From Halanaerobium saccharolyticum (GTDB lineage: Bacteria > Bacillota > Halanaerobiia > Halanaerobiales > Halanaerobiaceae), in NCBI RefSeq assembly GCF_003259895.1, contig NZ_QLME01000006.1:62001-126000 (forward strand): DNA of 64,000 bases, in the 5' to 3' direction. Of this stretch, positions 36,626 through 47,932 are shown piece by piece. The notes below the pieces were generated by a model. It saw only the letters and a list, made by a program, of their open reading frames with translations, did no database searches and was not told the origin of the DNA. The position numbers were made by a program, and so were the translations under genes. How positions within the stretch are numbered: position 1 is the first letter of the stretch; each line of letters begins with the position of its first letter.

Positions 36626-37057
36626 TTATAAACGATCATAACCGTGATCATGGTGCCCGGCTGCTTTGAGACGCGCCAGGGCCCGATCATAGGCTGCTTC
36701 GGCACGGGCAAAATCAACATTTTCGTGACCTTTTTCCAGCTTTTCTTCCGCCCGTTCCCGGGCAGCTTCTGCCCGCTCAATATCAATTTCTTCCGGCAGC
36801 TCAGCTGTTCTGACCACCAGATTAATCTGATCAGGCTGAACTTCCATAAAACCGTTACTGATAGCTATCTGAGTTTCCTCACCCTCTTTAACAACTCTAA
36901 CAGTTCCAATTTTCATTGCTGTTACTAAGGGAGCATGTTTGGGCCAGATACCGATCAATCCATCAATAGCTGGTGCTTCTATCAAGTCTACCTGTTCACT
37001 GTAGACCAATTTTTCCGGAGTTACTACATCAAGCTTAATTTTTGGTGCAGCAGCCAT
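36626..37057 (-). CDS. atpC: F1Fo ATP synthase epsilon subunit
   Basis: 143 residues. An N-terminal beta-sandwich ([38 protein letters not shown]) is followed by a two-helix C-terminal domain (about 90-140), which in bacteria can block rotation in the hydrolysis direction. It is the last gene of the atp operon, 3 bases after atpD, with AGGTGA before the ATG. The His-rich end [12 protein letters not shown] is unusual but short. Confidence 0.95.
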   Translation of the reverse strand: MAAAPKIKLDVVTPEKLVYSEQVDLIEAPAIDGLIGIWPKHAPLVTAMKIGTVRVVKEGEETQIAISNGFMEVQPDQINLVVRTAELPEEIDIERAEAARERAEEKLEKGHENVDFARAEAAYDRALARLKAAGHHDHGYDRL

Positions 37058-37060
37058 TGG

Positions 37061-38497
<1,437 letters not shown>

Positions 38498-39418
38498 TTA
38501 TTTAAGTGCCTCTGCTCCACCAACAATTTCTGTGATTTCTTTAGTGATTTCTGCCTGACGGGCTCTGTTATATTTCAATGTCAATTTATCGATCATTTCG
38601 TTTGCATTTTCAGTTGCAGAATCCATGGCAGTCATCCGGGCACCAAACTCACTTGCTTTAGACTCTAAAAGAGCTGAATAAATTACATTAATTAAATACT
38701 GCGGTAAAATATTAGCAAAAACTTCAGCCGGGGAAGGTTCAAAAATATAATCTACATATTTTTTTGCTTCTGCTTCCTCTCCCGCTGTTTCCGCATCCAT
38801 CTGCTCCTGCTCCTCAACTTCAGCCGCCTCTGCCTCTGCTTCTTCCTCAAATTTTTCTACAGGTAAAAGCTGCATAGTTTTTACTGACTGACTGATAGCG
38901 GAATTAAAGTGAGTATAAACTAGTGATACCTTATTAACATCTTCTGCTTCAAAATGATGAATAATCTCGTCAGCGAGATTGTTGGAAAAACCATAACCTG
39001 GATAATCATCAAGCTGAACATATTCGGCCATGATATCTGTCTCAAGGCGGCGGAAATAGTCACGAGCCTTACGGCCGAGAACCATTAAAGAAACCTCTTC
39101 TTCTGTTTCCACAATCTCTTCAGCTGCATCAATCACCTTATGATTATAGGCTCCACAGAGACCTCTATCACCTGTAATAACAATTACTAAATGTCTGCCG
39201 CCCTCTCTTTCTGCTAAAAGTGGATGAGTCGCTTCTTTAGTTCTGGTAAACACACCTCTTAAAACTTCCACAGTTTTATTGAAAAAAGGTCGGGCATCTT
39301 CTGCTCTATCCTGAGCATTTTTCAGTTTGGCGGCAGCAACCATTTTCATGGCTCTGGTAATCTTTTGAGTGTTTTTAACACTCCCTATCCGCCTCTGAAT
39401 ATCGCGCATATTCTGCAT
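38498..39418 (-). CDS. atpG: F1Fo ATP synthase gamma subunit with an acidic insert
   Basis: 306-residue rotor shaft subunit. N-terminal IQRRIGSVKNTQKITRAMKMVAAAKL and C-terminal ARMTAMDSATENANEMIDKLTLKYNRARQAEIT are the conserved coiled-coil ends. The middle holds about 25-30 extra residues rich in Glu and Ala (about 200-228). Typical gamma subunits have about 285 residues. The insert lies in the Rossmann-like part, away from the axle, and fits the acidic surface of salt-adapted proteins. Confidence 0.95.
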   Translation of the reverse strand: MQNMRDIQRRIGSVKNTQKITRAMKMVAAAKLKNAQDRAEDARPFFNKTVEVLRGVFTRTKEATHPLLAEREGGRHLVIVITGDRGLCGAYNHKVIDAAEEIVETEEEVSLMVLGRKARDYFRRLETDIMAEYVQLDDYPGYGFSNNLADEIIHHFEAEDVNKVSLVYTHFNSAISQSVKTMQLLPVEKFEEEAEAEAAEVEEQEQMDAETAGEEAEAKKYVDYIFEPSPAEVFANILPQYLINVIYSALLESKASEFGARMTAMDSATENANEMIDKLTLKYNRARQAEITKEITEIVGGAEALK

Positions 39419-39420
39419 TG

Positions 39421-41001
39421 TTATTTCACCTCAGCTTCCTCTGCTTCGGTATCAGCTTCGCTAGAATCCATATCTACAATAGTATTTTTTTGAATCTGGA
39501 ACATATCTTTGAATTCTTTAACCATCTCATTTAATTTTTCTTTCAGCTCATCAGATAATTTTCCTGATTCAACAATTTCTTCTTTTACTTCAGCATAATT
39601 GCTGTCGATAAAGTTAAGATATTCTTCTTCAAATCGTCCTAAATTATCAACTGGAAGATCATCTAAATGACCATTTGTTACAGTATAAATAATGATAACC
39701 TGTTCTGCTACCGGCATTGGTGAATACTGGTTCTGTTTTAGAATCTCTACAATTCTTTCTCCACGGGCCAGTTTCTGCTGAGTAGCTTTGTCAAGGTCAG
39801 ATCCAAACTGGGAGAAAGCCTCAAGCTCACGATACTGAGATAAATCCAGTCTCAATGTACCGGCAACATCCTTCATTGCCTTAATCTGAGCATTACCACC
39901 AACACGAGATACAGAAATACCTACGTTAACAGCCGGTCTTACACCTGAGAAGAATAACTCACTCTCAAGATAAATCTGACCATCAGTAATCGAAATTACG
40001 TTGGTCGGAATGTAGGCGGAAACATCTCCAGCCTGAGTTTCAATGATCGGCAGAGCAGTTAAAGAACCTCCACCTAAATCATCATTCAATTTAGCTGCAC
40101 GCTCTAATAACCGGGAGTGTAAGTAGAATACATCACCAGGATAAGCTTCACGTCCAGGTGGTCTTCTTAAAAGAAGTGACATGGAACGGTAAGCCACCGC
40201 ATGTTTGGAAAGATCATCATAAATAATCAGCACATCTCTATCATCTTCGTACATAAAATGCTCACCCATAGCACAACCGGCATAAGGTGCAATATATCTA
40301 ATTGGAGCTGGCTCACTTGCAGTAGCAGAAACTACTATAGTATAATCCATTGCTCCTTCTTCTCTCAGTCTTTCTGTAAGCTGAGCTACGGTTGAATTTT
40401 TCTGGCCGATAGCCACATAAATACAGATTACGTCATTATCTTTCTGGTTAATAATTGTATCAATACCAATTGCTGTTTTACCAGTCTGACGGTCACCGAT
40501 TATTAGCTCACGCTGACCTCTTCCAATTGGAGTCATCGCATCAATTGATTTTAAACCTGTCTGCAGTGGTACTTCTACAGGCTGACGCTCAACTACACCA
40601 GGTGCTTCCGATTCTACTGGACGATATGTATCACTGTCAATTGCACCTTTTCCATCAAGCGGCTGTCCAAGTGGATTAACAACTCTTCCTAAAAGAGCAT
40701 CTCCAACCGGAACCTCAACCACCCGACCGGTGCGTTTTACATCATCACCCTCTTCAATTAATGTTTCATCACCGAGTAAAACAACCCCGATATTATCTTC
40801 CTCTAAGTTCAGTGCCATTCCGAAAACTTCATTGGGAAATTCCAGAAGTTCTCCGGACATAGCATCCTTAAGACCGTAGACATGAGCGATACCATCACCA
40901 ACATCTAATACAGTACCGACACCCACGGATTCTAATTTTTGTCCGTAATTTTCTATTTCTTTTTTTATAATCGAACTTATTTCTTCAGGTCTCAGTTTCA
41001 A
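39421..41001 (-). CDS. atpA: F1Fo ATP synthase alpha subunit
   Basis: 526 residues. It has the P-loop [15 protein letters not shown], the arginine-finger region [13 protein letters not shown] and the N-terminal beta barrel that starts IEDVG-like ([19 protein letters not shown]). The C-terminal 20 residues are an acidic tail. TTG start with GGGGTGA upstream; it starts 2 bases after atpH. It alternates with AtpD in the F1 head and holds the non-catalytic nucleotide sites. Confidence 0.97.
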   Translation of the reverse strand: MKLRPEEISSIIKKEIENYGQKLESVGVGTVLDVGDGIAHVYGLKDAMSGELLEFPNEVFGMALNLEEDNIGVVLLGDETLIEEGDDVKRTGRVVEVPVGDALLGRVVNPLGQPLDGKGAIDSDTYRPVESEAPGVVERQPVEVPLQTGLKSIDAMTPIGRGQRELIIGDRQTGKTAIGIDTIINQKDNDVICIYVAIGQKNSTVAQLTERLREEGAMDYTIVVSATASEPAPIRYIAPYAGCAMGEHFMYEDDRDVLIIYDDLSKHAVAYRSMSLLLRRPPGREAYPGDVFYLHSRLLERAAKLNDDLGGGSLTALPIIETQAGDVSAYIPTNVISITDGQIYLESELFFSGVRPAVNVGISVSRVGGNAQIKAMKDVAGTLRLDLSQYRELEAFSQFGSDLDKATQQKLARGERIVEILKQNQYSPMPVAEQVIIIYTVTNGHLDDLPVDNLGRFEEEYLNFIDSNYAEVKEEIVESGKLSDELKEKLNEMVKEFKDMFQIQKNTIVDMDSSEADTEAEEAEVK

Positions 41002-41002
41002 A

Positions 41003-41563
41003 TTAATTCACCCCTAACTTACTTACTGGAATCGATTTTAGCTTCTGATTTAATGAGTTAAGCTCATTGCGCAGACTGCCGTCAATAATATAATCTTCAA
41101 TTTTTAATACAATACCAGCAATAATTTCTTCATTTACATTATTTTTTATCTGAATATTATAGTCTACCAGTGAATCTAATTTTTCTTTTAATTTATCAAG
41201 TATAGAATCATCTAATTCTACAGCTGATGTAACTTCTACATGCATAATACTTTCCGCATCATCAACAAGTGTGTCAAATTCTTTAATAATTGATTCCAGA
41301 AAAAATTCTCTTCTTTTATCAATTAAAATATACAGAAAATGCAAAATATCCTCGTCAAGTTCTTCAGCAAAGATCTTCCCCAGAATCCTCTTTTTATCCT
41401 CAGGAGTTATCCGCTGATGAAAAAGAAGTTCATTTAAATCTTCATTATCCTCTATCAGCTGCCAGAACTCAGACAGATTTTCTTTTAATTCTAAAAGATT
41501 ATCATGGTCTTTACCCAGCCCAAATAAAGCTCGACTGTACTTAGACGCTACTTCATTTCTCAT
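41003..41563 (-). CDS. atpH: F1Fo ATP synthase delta subunit
   Basis: 186-residue peripheral-stalk subunit that ties F1 to the b dimer. The N-terminal helical bundle begins [19 protein letters not shown], and the C-terminal domain contains [21 protein letters not shown] and [24 protein letters not shown], the typical delta signature. It overlaps atpF by 4 bases (ATGA-type), so translation is coupled. Confidence 0.95.
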   Translation of the reverse strand: MRNEVASKYSRALFGLGKDHDNLLELKENLSEFWQLIEDNEDLNELLFHQRITPEDKKRILGKIFAEELDEDILHFLYILIDKRREFFLESIIKEFDTLVDDAESIMHVEVTSAVELDDSILDKLKEKLDSLVDYNIQIKNNVNEEIIAGIVLKIEDYIIDGSLRNELNSLNQKLKSIPVSKLGVN

Positions 41564-42060
41564 TGCAGCTCACCCAGTTTCTCTTTATCCAGCTGATCTA
41601 TAAAGTTCATAATCATCTGCTGATGTTTATTCTCGTCTAATTGCTCCTGGATTAGTTTGTTTGCTGCCTGAACTGTGTAATCAGCAATATCGTCTCTAAG
41701 TTCAGCTGCTGCTTCTTTTTTCGCCTGTTCAATTTCTTCTAACTTTTTGGCCTTTAAATTATCAGCCTTTTCTTCTGCGTTATTTATAATATCTTTAGCT
41801 TTTTTGTTGGCTCTACTTTCTGCTTTATCTACAATTTTTTGAGCCTCATTATGAGCATTTTTAAGTTTCTGCTCGTATTCTGCTTTAATTTCTTCCGCTT
41901 CTTTTCTTGTCTCTTCGGCTTCATCCAGATCACTGTTGATCTGATCAGCTCTTTTATCCAGTATTTCTTTTACTGGAGAATAGAGATATCTTTTTAATAA
42001 AAACATTAAAACAAAAAAGTTTAATAACTGCCATAACATTGTAGTGTTAATATTAACCAA
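41560..42060 (-). CDS. atpF: F1Fo ATP synthase b subunit
   Basis: About 166 residues: an N-terminal membrane helix (LWQLLNFFVLMFLLKRYLY), then one long coiled-coil helix that forms the peripheral stalk. The start is uncertain. AGGAGG at about 42073-42078 overlaps a GTG at 42072, so I prefer TTG 42060, 11 bases after it. A 199-base gap with three hairpins separates it from atpE upstream, unlike the tight spacing elsewhere in the operon. Confidence 0.92.
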   Translation of the reverse strand: MVNINTTMLWQLLNFFVLMFLLKRYLYSPVKEILDKRADQINSDLDEAEETRKEAEEIKAEYEQKLKNAHNEAQKIVDKAESRANKKAKDIINNAEEKADNLKAKKLEEIEQAKKEAAAELRDDIADYTVQAANKLIQEQLDENKHQQMIMNFIDQLDKEKLGELQ

Positions 42061-42132
42061 GAGTACATTCACCTCCTGAAAGATAATTCAGGCTTAATTT
42101 CCGCCCAAAATATTTATACTCAAAATTTTATA

Positions 42133-42246
42133 AAAATCGGCAGCAAAATATGCCGATTTTATTAACGGCCCATCATTTAAGATGGGCTATCAAACAAATA
42201 ATATAGTAAGCACTATTAAGTCAGGAGAATTACTCTCCCGACTTAA
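42133..42246 (-). promoter_or_regulatory. Three hairpins between atpE and atpF
   Basis: On the minus strand, in order after the atpE stop: a 13-base stem TTAAGTCGGGAGA/TCTCCTGACTTAA (42216-42246, one G-T pair), a stem GCCCATC/GATGGGC (42168-42187), and a stem AAAATCGGCA/TGCCGATTTT (42133-42160). None is followed by a long T run before atpF. They could slow 3' decay of the atpE message or partly end transcription, giving more c subunit than b. This role is inferred. Confidence 0.55.
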
Positions 42247-42259
42247 CTACAGACTTAAA

Positions 42260-42532
<273 letters not shown>

Positions 42533-42555
42533 TCAATATTAAAAAACAAGAATTC

Positions 42556-42963
42556 TTATTTATACTCATCAATTTTACTTTGAAAAGTATCTTTAATTAA
42601 ATCAATAACTGACCAAGAAATCACAACAAATTTAATCATAAATAAACCTACTGCAGCTGCCAGAAAATTGAGCCTGGCATGTCTAACGGCAGTAATCAGT
42701 ACCAAAAAATAGAGGGCATATTCTAAAAAATATCTGTTTCTGATAAACTTCTCAGCTGATTCTTCTTCCATACTTAATGCCCTGATTATGTTATTATATT
42801 TTAATCTGAGCAGAAGAGTGGCAATTACCAGGCCAAAAACAAAACCCAGGGTAATATCATATTCTCCTGCCAGTAAAGAAGATATAATTGGCAGTAAAGA
42901 AATCAAATAAGTTTTTTTCAGGATTTCTTTCTGTACTTTATGTGGATTATCAATATCTTTCAT
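42556..42963 (-). CDS. atpI: ATP synthase subunit I-like membrane protein
   Basis: 135-residue protein with four predicted hydrophobic segments (about 18-32, 36-50, 82-97, 101-120), fitting the ATP synthase I family, thought to help c-ring assembly. Family support is by shape and position; the sequence is poorly conserved. Its location is odd: it lies between two c-subunit genes rather than at the start of the operon, where the AtpZ-like gene sits instead. Confidence 0.65.
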   Translation of the reverse strand: MKDIDNPHKVQKEILKKTYLISLLPIISSLLAGEYDITLGFVFGLVIATLLLRLKYNNIIRALSMEEESAEKFIRNRYFLEYALYFLVLITAVRHARLNFLAAAVGLFMIKFVVISWSVIDLIKDTFQSKIDEYK

Positions 42964-43003
42964 CTATTACTCCTTAATTATTTAGTCCTCGCTTATTCGG
43001 GAA

Positions 43004-43276
<273 letters not shown>

Positions 43277-43282
43277 TCAAGA

Positions 43283-43942
43283 CTAAGACTTAGCAACTGA
43301 AATATAGGCAATAGCAACCATCCCAAAAATCAGAGCCTGAATCGCACCAACAAATATCCCAAACCAGGCATGCAGTGGTACCGGAATTAAAGCCGGGGCC
43401 GCCTGATAAATAAGGGTAATAATTATACCTCCACCCACAATGTTACCAAAAAGACGGAAAGAGTGAGAAATAGGTTTTGCTAATTCTCCTATAATATTAA
43501 TTGGAAGCAAAAAGATTACCGGTTCGGCAAAACCTTTTATATACCCCCAGACACCATACTCTCGCATGCCTTCGTATTGAGTTACAACAAAGACCACCAG
43601 CGCCAGTCCCAGGGTAGTATTTAAATCTCCAGTCGGGTTGGTGACACCCGGTACAACTCCAATCAAATTACCCACACCGATGTAAATAAAAATAGTGGCA
43701 ATAAAAGGAAGGAATCTCCAGCCTTCTCCCGGCAGCATAGGTTCAATCTGTTTATAAATTATCTCTATTATAAACTCAGCTACATTTTGCTTGCCATTAG
43801 GACGGAGAGTCAAACTGGTAGTTAAATACTTAGCTCCTATCAAAATAATAATTACAGAAACCCAACCTACAATCAGGGTGTCCGTAATCGGTAAATAATC
43901 TTTTCCAAAAAGATAAAATAATATCTGTGGACCTGGATTCAA
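43283..43942 (-). CDS. atpB: F1Fo ATP synthase a subunit
   Basis: 219-residue membrane stator subunit with five to six helices. The essential arginine lies in PISHSFRLFGNIVGG. AGAGGAGG is seven bases before TTG 43942, which decides the start; ATG 43960 would lie upstream of this site. It forms the two ion half-channels with the c ring. Two c-type genes follow it in the operon. Confidence 0.95.
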   Translation of the reverse strand: MNPGPQILFYLFGKDYLPITDTLIVGWVSVIIILIGAKYLTTSLTLRPNGKQNVAEFIIEIIYKQIEPMLPGEGWRFLPFIATIFIYIGVGNLIGVVPGVTNPTGDLNTTLGLALVVFVVTQYEGMREYGVWGYIKGFAEPVIFLLPINIIGELAKPISHSFRLFGNIVGGGIIITLIYQAAPALIPVPLHAWFGIFVGAIQALIFGMVAIAYISVAKS

Positions 43943-44037
43943 AATTCTTCCTCCTCTCATAAAAATAGTTTAAAAATAATAAAAGTTAATTTATCTAAAA
44001 TAACTTTAATCAACCAAAATTAGTAAAAAATATTAAT

Positions 44038-44259
44038 TTAATCATCAAAAGTTGAAATTAACAATTTATAAACAGAATAAAAACCAGCGGCAAGACCAAC
44101 AAAAAGCCCACTTAGTTTAAAAAATAAATTAAAATTGAAAAAATTATCAATTACATAACCAAGACCGAAACCAATTCCTGCTGAAATAACAATTACCAGT
44201 CCAACTTCGGTCAGCAGTGATAAAGCACGCATAATTTGATGCCAATTTTTGTTATCCAT
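44038..44259 (-). CDS. atpZ: AtpZ/AtpI-family small membrane protein
   Basis: 73 residues with two membrane helices (about 12-36 and 43-66). The pattern GIGFGLGYVIDNFF followed by GLFVGLAAGFYSVYKL is that of the AtpZ/AtpQ family, often first in atp operons. In Bacillus, AtpZ with AtpI is linked to magnesium or calcium transport. It is the first gene of the operon, 78 bases before the atpB ribosome site. The AAAGGTAAG site precedes the ATG. Confidence 0.8.
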   Translation of the reverse strand: MDNKNWHQIMRALSLLTEVGLVIVISAGIGFGLGYVIDNFFNFNLFFKLSGLFVGLAAGFYSVYKLLISTFDD

Positions 44260-44279
44260 TTTTATCTTACCTTTGTCAT

Positions 44280-44308
44280 ATTTTATTATATAAAGACTAA
44301 AGTTGCAA
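44280..44308 (-). promoter_or_regulatory. Possible promoter of the atp operon
   Basis: On the minus strand TTGCAA (44303-44308) and TAAAAT (44280-44285) are 17 bases apart just before atpZ. A TATAAT is also present a few bases upstream of the -10 but lacks a good -35. The match is moderate and the resulting leader would be very short. Confidence 0.35.
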
Positions 44309-44453
44309 GCTAAATTGTGAATTTAACAACAAAGTTTTTAAAAGAACAAGTTTTTTACTACAGTCTCTATTTTATATTTTCAGCCAACTAGATTCTGTAA
44401 AAAACCAACAAATAGTTGAGTAATTTGCTCATATAAATTAGCTTTCAATCCAA

Positions 44454-45494
44454 TTAGCCGTCTTCCAGAGAACAACCTTCTTTGGGAAGTTTAACAGAAA
44501 AAATCCCCAGTTTTTTGGCTCCATAAATAATTATTAAAATCACTGAAACAAAGATAATTAAAGCATGATCAAATTTAATCCCGTTAATGACAAAAGCCAC
44601 TGTTCCCAGGATTGCACTGATCACATAAACTGAGATTACAGCCTGTTTCTGGTTCATTCCAATTGCCAGCAGCCGATGATGAATATGTCCATGGTCAGCC
44701 TCTCCAATTGGACGATCATTAAAAATTCTTCTGATAATAGCAAAGGTAGTATCCATAATTGGAATTGCCAGAGCCAGCATCGGCACAAAAATGGTCACCG
44801 CTGCCGCACTTTTTAAGGCCCCGGTAATCGAGACAGCTGCAATAATATAGCCGATAAACATGGAGCCTGTATCCCCCATAAAAACTTTAGCGGGATTAAA
44901 ATTGTATTTTAAAAAGCCAAAACAGCTCCCGGCAAGTAAAACTGCCAGCATTGGAGCCACAATTTGATTTTCCTGCAGCGCAACCGCAAAAAGAGTTAAA
45001 ACTGCGATAATCGAAACTCCTGCTGCCAGGCCATCAAGACCATCAATTAAATTAATAGTATTAATGATACTGACAATCCAGAAAACTGTAAAAGGAACTG
45101 TATAAACACCAAGATAAATAAAGCCGCCAAAAGGGTTAGTGATAAAATTAATTTTCACACCATAATAAATTAAGATTAAAGCCCCTATTATCTGACCAAT
45201 AAATTTTAAAGGAGCAGAAATTTCGAATTTATCATCCAGCAGACCTAAAATCAGCATAAAAGTTCCACCAATAATGATGCCTTTAATTGTCTGATTGGCA
45301 GGCAGAAAAAACCTGAGAGGTATCATAAAGGCAAGATAAATTGCCGTTCCTCCTGCTGTAGCAATAACCTTTTTGTTTATTTTTCTTTCTCCAGGCTGGT
45401 CAATAAAATTAAAGCGATGAGCCAGCTTGATCACAACTGGAGTTATTGCTAAAGATAATATTAAAGTGATTATAAAAGCAGCCAGATAAAGCAA
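44454..45494 (-). CDS. Undecaprenyl-phosphate GlcNAc-1-phosphate transferase (WecA/TagO)
   Basis: 346-residue, multi-span glycosyl-1-phosphate transferase of the MraY/WecA family. The NTINLIDGLDGLAAG motif holds the catalytic Asp pair, VFMGDTGSMFIGY lies in the next loop, and the GEADHGHIHHRLL motif near the C-terminus is characteristic of WecA/TagO rather than MraY. It starts lipid-linked glycan synthesis (O-antigen or wall polymer). TTG start with AAGGAGG at good spacing. It follows upp, with the palindromic repeat between them. Confidence 0.9.
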   Translation of the reverse strand: MLYLAAFIITLILSLAITPVVIKLAHRFNFIDQPGERKINKKVIATAGGTAIYLAFMIPLRFFLPANQTIKGIIIGGTFMLILGLLDDKFEISAPLKFIGQIIGALILIYYGVKINFITNPFGGFIYLGVYTVPFTVFWIVSIINTINLIDGLDGLAAGVSIIAVLTLFAVALQENQIVAPMLAVLLAGSCFGFLKYNFNPAKVFMGDTGSMFIGYIIAAVSITGALKSAAAVTIFVPMLALAIPIMDTTFAIIRRIFNDRPIGEADHGHIHHRLLAIGMNQKQAVISVYVISAILGTVAFVINGIKFDHALIIFVSVILIIIYGAKKLGIFSVKLPKEGCSLEDG

Positions 45495-45515
45495 TTAACT
45501 TACCTCCTTTTCTAC

Positions 45516-45593
45516 GGTACCGGGTACTTGTAAAAATATTCCATTGATTAAACAAATAATTTTTTTGGGATATTTTTACAAGTACCCGGTACC
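45516..45593. repeat. Palindromic dispersed repeat, copy 1
   Basis: 27-base arms starting GGTACCGGGTACTTGTAAAA, with one mismatch between the arms, enclose a 24-base AT-rich loop. A closely related copy lies at 56587-56667. It begins 10 bases behind the upp stop codon. No coding capacity, and no T run behind the hairpin. Confidence 0.85.
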
Positions 45594-45602
45594 TACATTT
45601 TT

Positions 45603-46232
45603 TTACTTAGTACCGTAAAGTCTATCCCCTGCATCACCAAGACCGGGAACAATATAAGCATGATCGTTTAATTTTTCGTCCAGAGCACCTGCCCAGATAT
45701 CAATATCAGGATGTGCATCCTGAATTTTCTTAACTCCCTCCGGAGCTGCAACCAGAACCATTAATTTAACACTGCGCGGATTTCTATCTTTAATAAACCT
45801 GATTGCTTCCATAGCTGTATTACCGGTGGCCAGCATGGGATCAACTACCAGTAAATCTCTTTCCTGAACATCAGTGGGAAGTTTACAGTAATACTCAACA
45901 GCTTCCAGGGTTTCTGGATCTCTATATAAACCAATATGACCAACCCGGGCAGCCGGAATCAGCTTCAGGACACCATCAAGCATCCCCAGACCTGCTCTTA
46001 AAATAGGCACAATCCCCAATTTTTTACCAGCTATCATCTTAAATTTACCTTTGGTAATTGGAGTTTCAATTTCTACATCTTCTAAAGGCATATCTCTTGT
46101 TACCTCATAGGCCATTAAAGTTGCTACCTCATCAGCCAGCTCTCTAAATTCTTTGGGCCCGGTATTTTTGTCCCTCATTATTGCAATTTTGTGTCTGATT
46201 AACGGATGGTCCATTACATGTAATTCACTCAA
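45603..46232 (-). CDS. upp: Uracil phosphoribosyltransferase
   Basis: 209-residue salvage enzyme that makes UMP from uracil and PRPP. The PRPP-binding loop [15 protein letters not shown] and the uracil-site end [16 protein letters not shown] are present. AAGGGAG lies eight bases before TTG 46232, giving the family length of 209; ATG 46250 lies upstream of this site. Neighbouring ywlE, upp, tagO and atp genes occur in the same order in many Firmicutes. Confidence 0.95.
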   Translation of the reverse strand: MSELHVMDHPLIRHKIAIMRDKNTGPKEFRELADEVATLMAYEVTRDMPLEDVEIETPITKGKFKMIAGKKLGIVPILRAGLGMLDGVLKLIPAARVGHIGLYRDPETLEAVEYYCKLPTDVQERDLLVVDPMLATGNTAMEAIRFIKDRNPRSVKLMVLVAAPEGVKKIQDAHPDIDIWAGALDEKLNDHAYIVPGLGDAGDRLYGTK

Positions 46233-46277
46233 AATTATTTCTCCCTTCATATATAATATTATTCTACTAAAAGAGGC

Positions 46278-46796
46278 TTAGTCCTCCTCAATTAACTCAA
46301 TATTTTTTAGTTTTTTCAATGAAAACCTTAAATTCTCCTGGATTTCATCTCTAGTTTTTCGATATACTGCTTCGGAAAGACCAAAAGGATCCTGAATGTC
46401 TCTGGAATCAGTATCCAGCTCACTTAATTCTTTTAAAGTAAAAATCTTATCGGCTAAATCTGGATGCCTCAGAACCAGAGCCCGACTGTGCTTGCGGGTC
46501 ATAGTTATTATTAAATCTTCCTGACCCAGTTCAATCTCATCTATATTATGAGAAATATGCTCTGAAAGATCAATATTTAGTTCCTTCATCACAGAACTTG
46601 CTTTTTCATTGGCTTCAGCACCTTTAACAGCCGAAATTCCAGCTGAAAGAACTTCCCATTTTTTCAATTTGAGTTCTTCATTTTCTGAGATCAAGTCTTT
46701 TAATAAATACTCTGCCATTGGACTTCTACATGTATTTCCCGTGCAAACAAATAAAATCTTTTTAATTGTCTCCACCTCCTGGCTGAGAATAATCAT
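46278..46796 (-). CDS. Low-molecular-weight protein (arginine/tyrosine) phosphatase
   Basis: The catalytic loop CTGNTCRSP (C-x5-R-S) opens the protein, and the late acid motif IQDPFG supplies the general-acid Asp. It is of the YwlE type by context (next to sua5 and upp as in Bacillus), where YwlE removes phosphate from arginine. The start needs care: ATG 46796 has no ribosome site, whereas AGGAGG (46775-46780) lies eight bases before an ATT (46766-46764), directly in front of the family start KKILFVCTGNTCRS. True initiation may be at this ATT, overlapping the sua5 stop. Confidence 0.85.
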   Translation of the reverse strand: MIILSQEVETIKKILFVCTGNTCRSPMAEYLLKDLISENEELKLKKWEVLSAGISAVKGAEANEKASSVMKELNIDLSEHISHNIDEIELGQEDLIITMTRKHSRALVLRHPDLADKIFTLKELSELDTDSRDIQDPFGLSEAVYRKTRDEIQENLRFSLKKLKNIELIEED

Positions 46797-47895
46797 CAGC
46801 AGCGGCAGCCTTATAAATCCTGTTCATTACGGCTTCACCGATACCTTTTGTCTCCAATTCTTCAATGTAAATTTCTTTGACACTCTGATCAGCATCAAGT
46901 TTTCTCAATAAATCAAAAAGTTTCTGGGCCAGTTCTTCCGGTTTTGCATGATTGAAAACTTTTAAAATCTTTATTTTTTTATCTGCAAGTTTTTTTCTAT
47001 CAATTTTGCTTTCTCTGGCTGTTATCAGAGCAATCTTTTTGCTTTCTGCTCTTTTTAAAGCCTGATTTAAGACTGAAATTTTATCTTCAAAATTAAAAAT
47101 ATATAATTTTTTCTGAGGAGCATAATGCCTATATTTCATTCCTGGAGATAAAACCTGCCGGTCTTTAAGTTCAGCCGCTAATATTACATCTTCTCCCAAA
47201 ACTCTAGAAATTTCTCTGCGGCTGACACCTCCCGGACGCAAAACTTCAGGCTGCTCTCCCCGGAGATCAATCACTGTTGATTCCACCCCGAAATGAGAGG
47301 GGCCTCCGTCAAGAATTAACGGTATTTTTCCTTTTAGGTCATTATAAACATGTTCAGCTCGAGTTGGACTGGGAAAACCAGATGTATTGGCGCTTGGGGC
47401 TGCCAGTGCCAGACCCGAACGTTCTATTACGGCCAGCATCAGAGGATGAGCCGGCATCCGGACTGCTAAAGTCTGCAGCCCAGCAGATGTTACAGCAGGC
47501 ACCTTCTGATTTTTAGAAAAAATTATAGTCAGAGGGCCCGGCCAGAATTTTTCCATTAATTTTTCTGCTCTATCCGAAATTTTAGCTGCTGTCAGCTGCT
47601 GCAGCTGTGATTTATCAGCAATATGAACAATTAAGGGATTATCCTGAGGACGTCCCTTGGCTTTAAAAATTTTTTTAACAGCTTCCGGATTCATGGCATC
47701 TGCAGCCAGACCATAAACAGTTTCTGTAGGCAGAGCAACAATTTCGCCATTTTTTAAGAGATCAGAGGCCTCAATAACTGCCTGATCTTCTTTTAATTTA
47801 TTTCTCAAAACAGAATCAAGGGCATGTTTTTCAATACTCTCAGACTGAAATTCTTCCCCGTATCCTGTTTTTTTGATTTCGGTTTTAAACTGCAT
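46762..47895 (-). CDS. sua5: Threonylcarbamoyl-AMP synthase (Sua5)
   Basis: 377-residue enzyme for the first step of the universal t6A37 tRNA modification. The YrdC domain covers about 40-230 (IVALPTETVYGLAADA, KGRPQDNPLIVHI, SANTSGFPSP). The Sua5 C-terminal domain follows after the SPGMKYRHYAP motif. An N-terminal extension of about 35 residues is not typical. ATG 47895 is chosen, with AGGTGA upstream. The gene is between prmC and ywlE as in Bacillus. Confidence 0.94.
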   Translation of the reverse strand: MQFKTEIKKTGYGEEFQSESIEKHALDSVLRNKLKEDQAVIEASDLLKNGEIVALPTETVYGLAADAMNPEAVKKIFKAKGRPQDNPLIVHIADKSQLQQLTAAKISDRAEKLMEKFWPGPLTIIFSKNQKVPAVTSAGLQTLAVRMPAHPLMLAVIERSGLALAAPSANTSGFPSPTRAEHVYNDLKGKIPLILDGGPSHFGVESTVIDLRGEQPEVLRPGGVSRREISRVLGEDVILAAELKDRQVLSPGMKYRHYAPQKKLYIFNFEDKISVLNQALKRAESKKIALITARESKIDRKKLADKKIKILKVFNHAKPEELAQKLFDLLRKLDADQSVKEIYIEELETKGIGEAVMNRIYKAAAADDYSQPGGGDN

Positions 47896-47932
47896 CAGCT
47901 TCACCTAACTTTATATAGTGCAGTAATTATTT

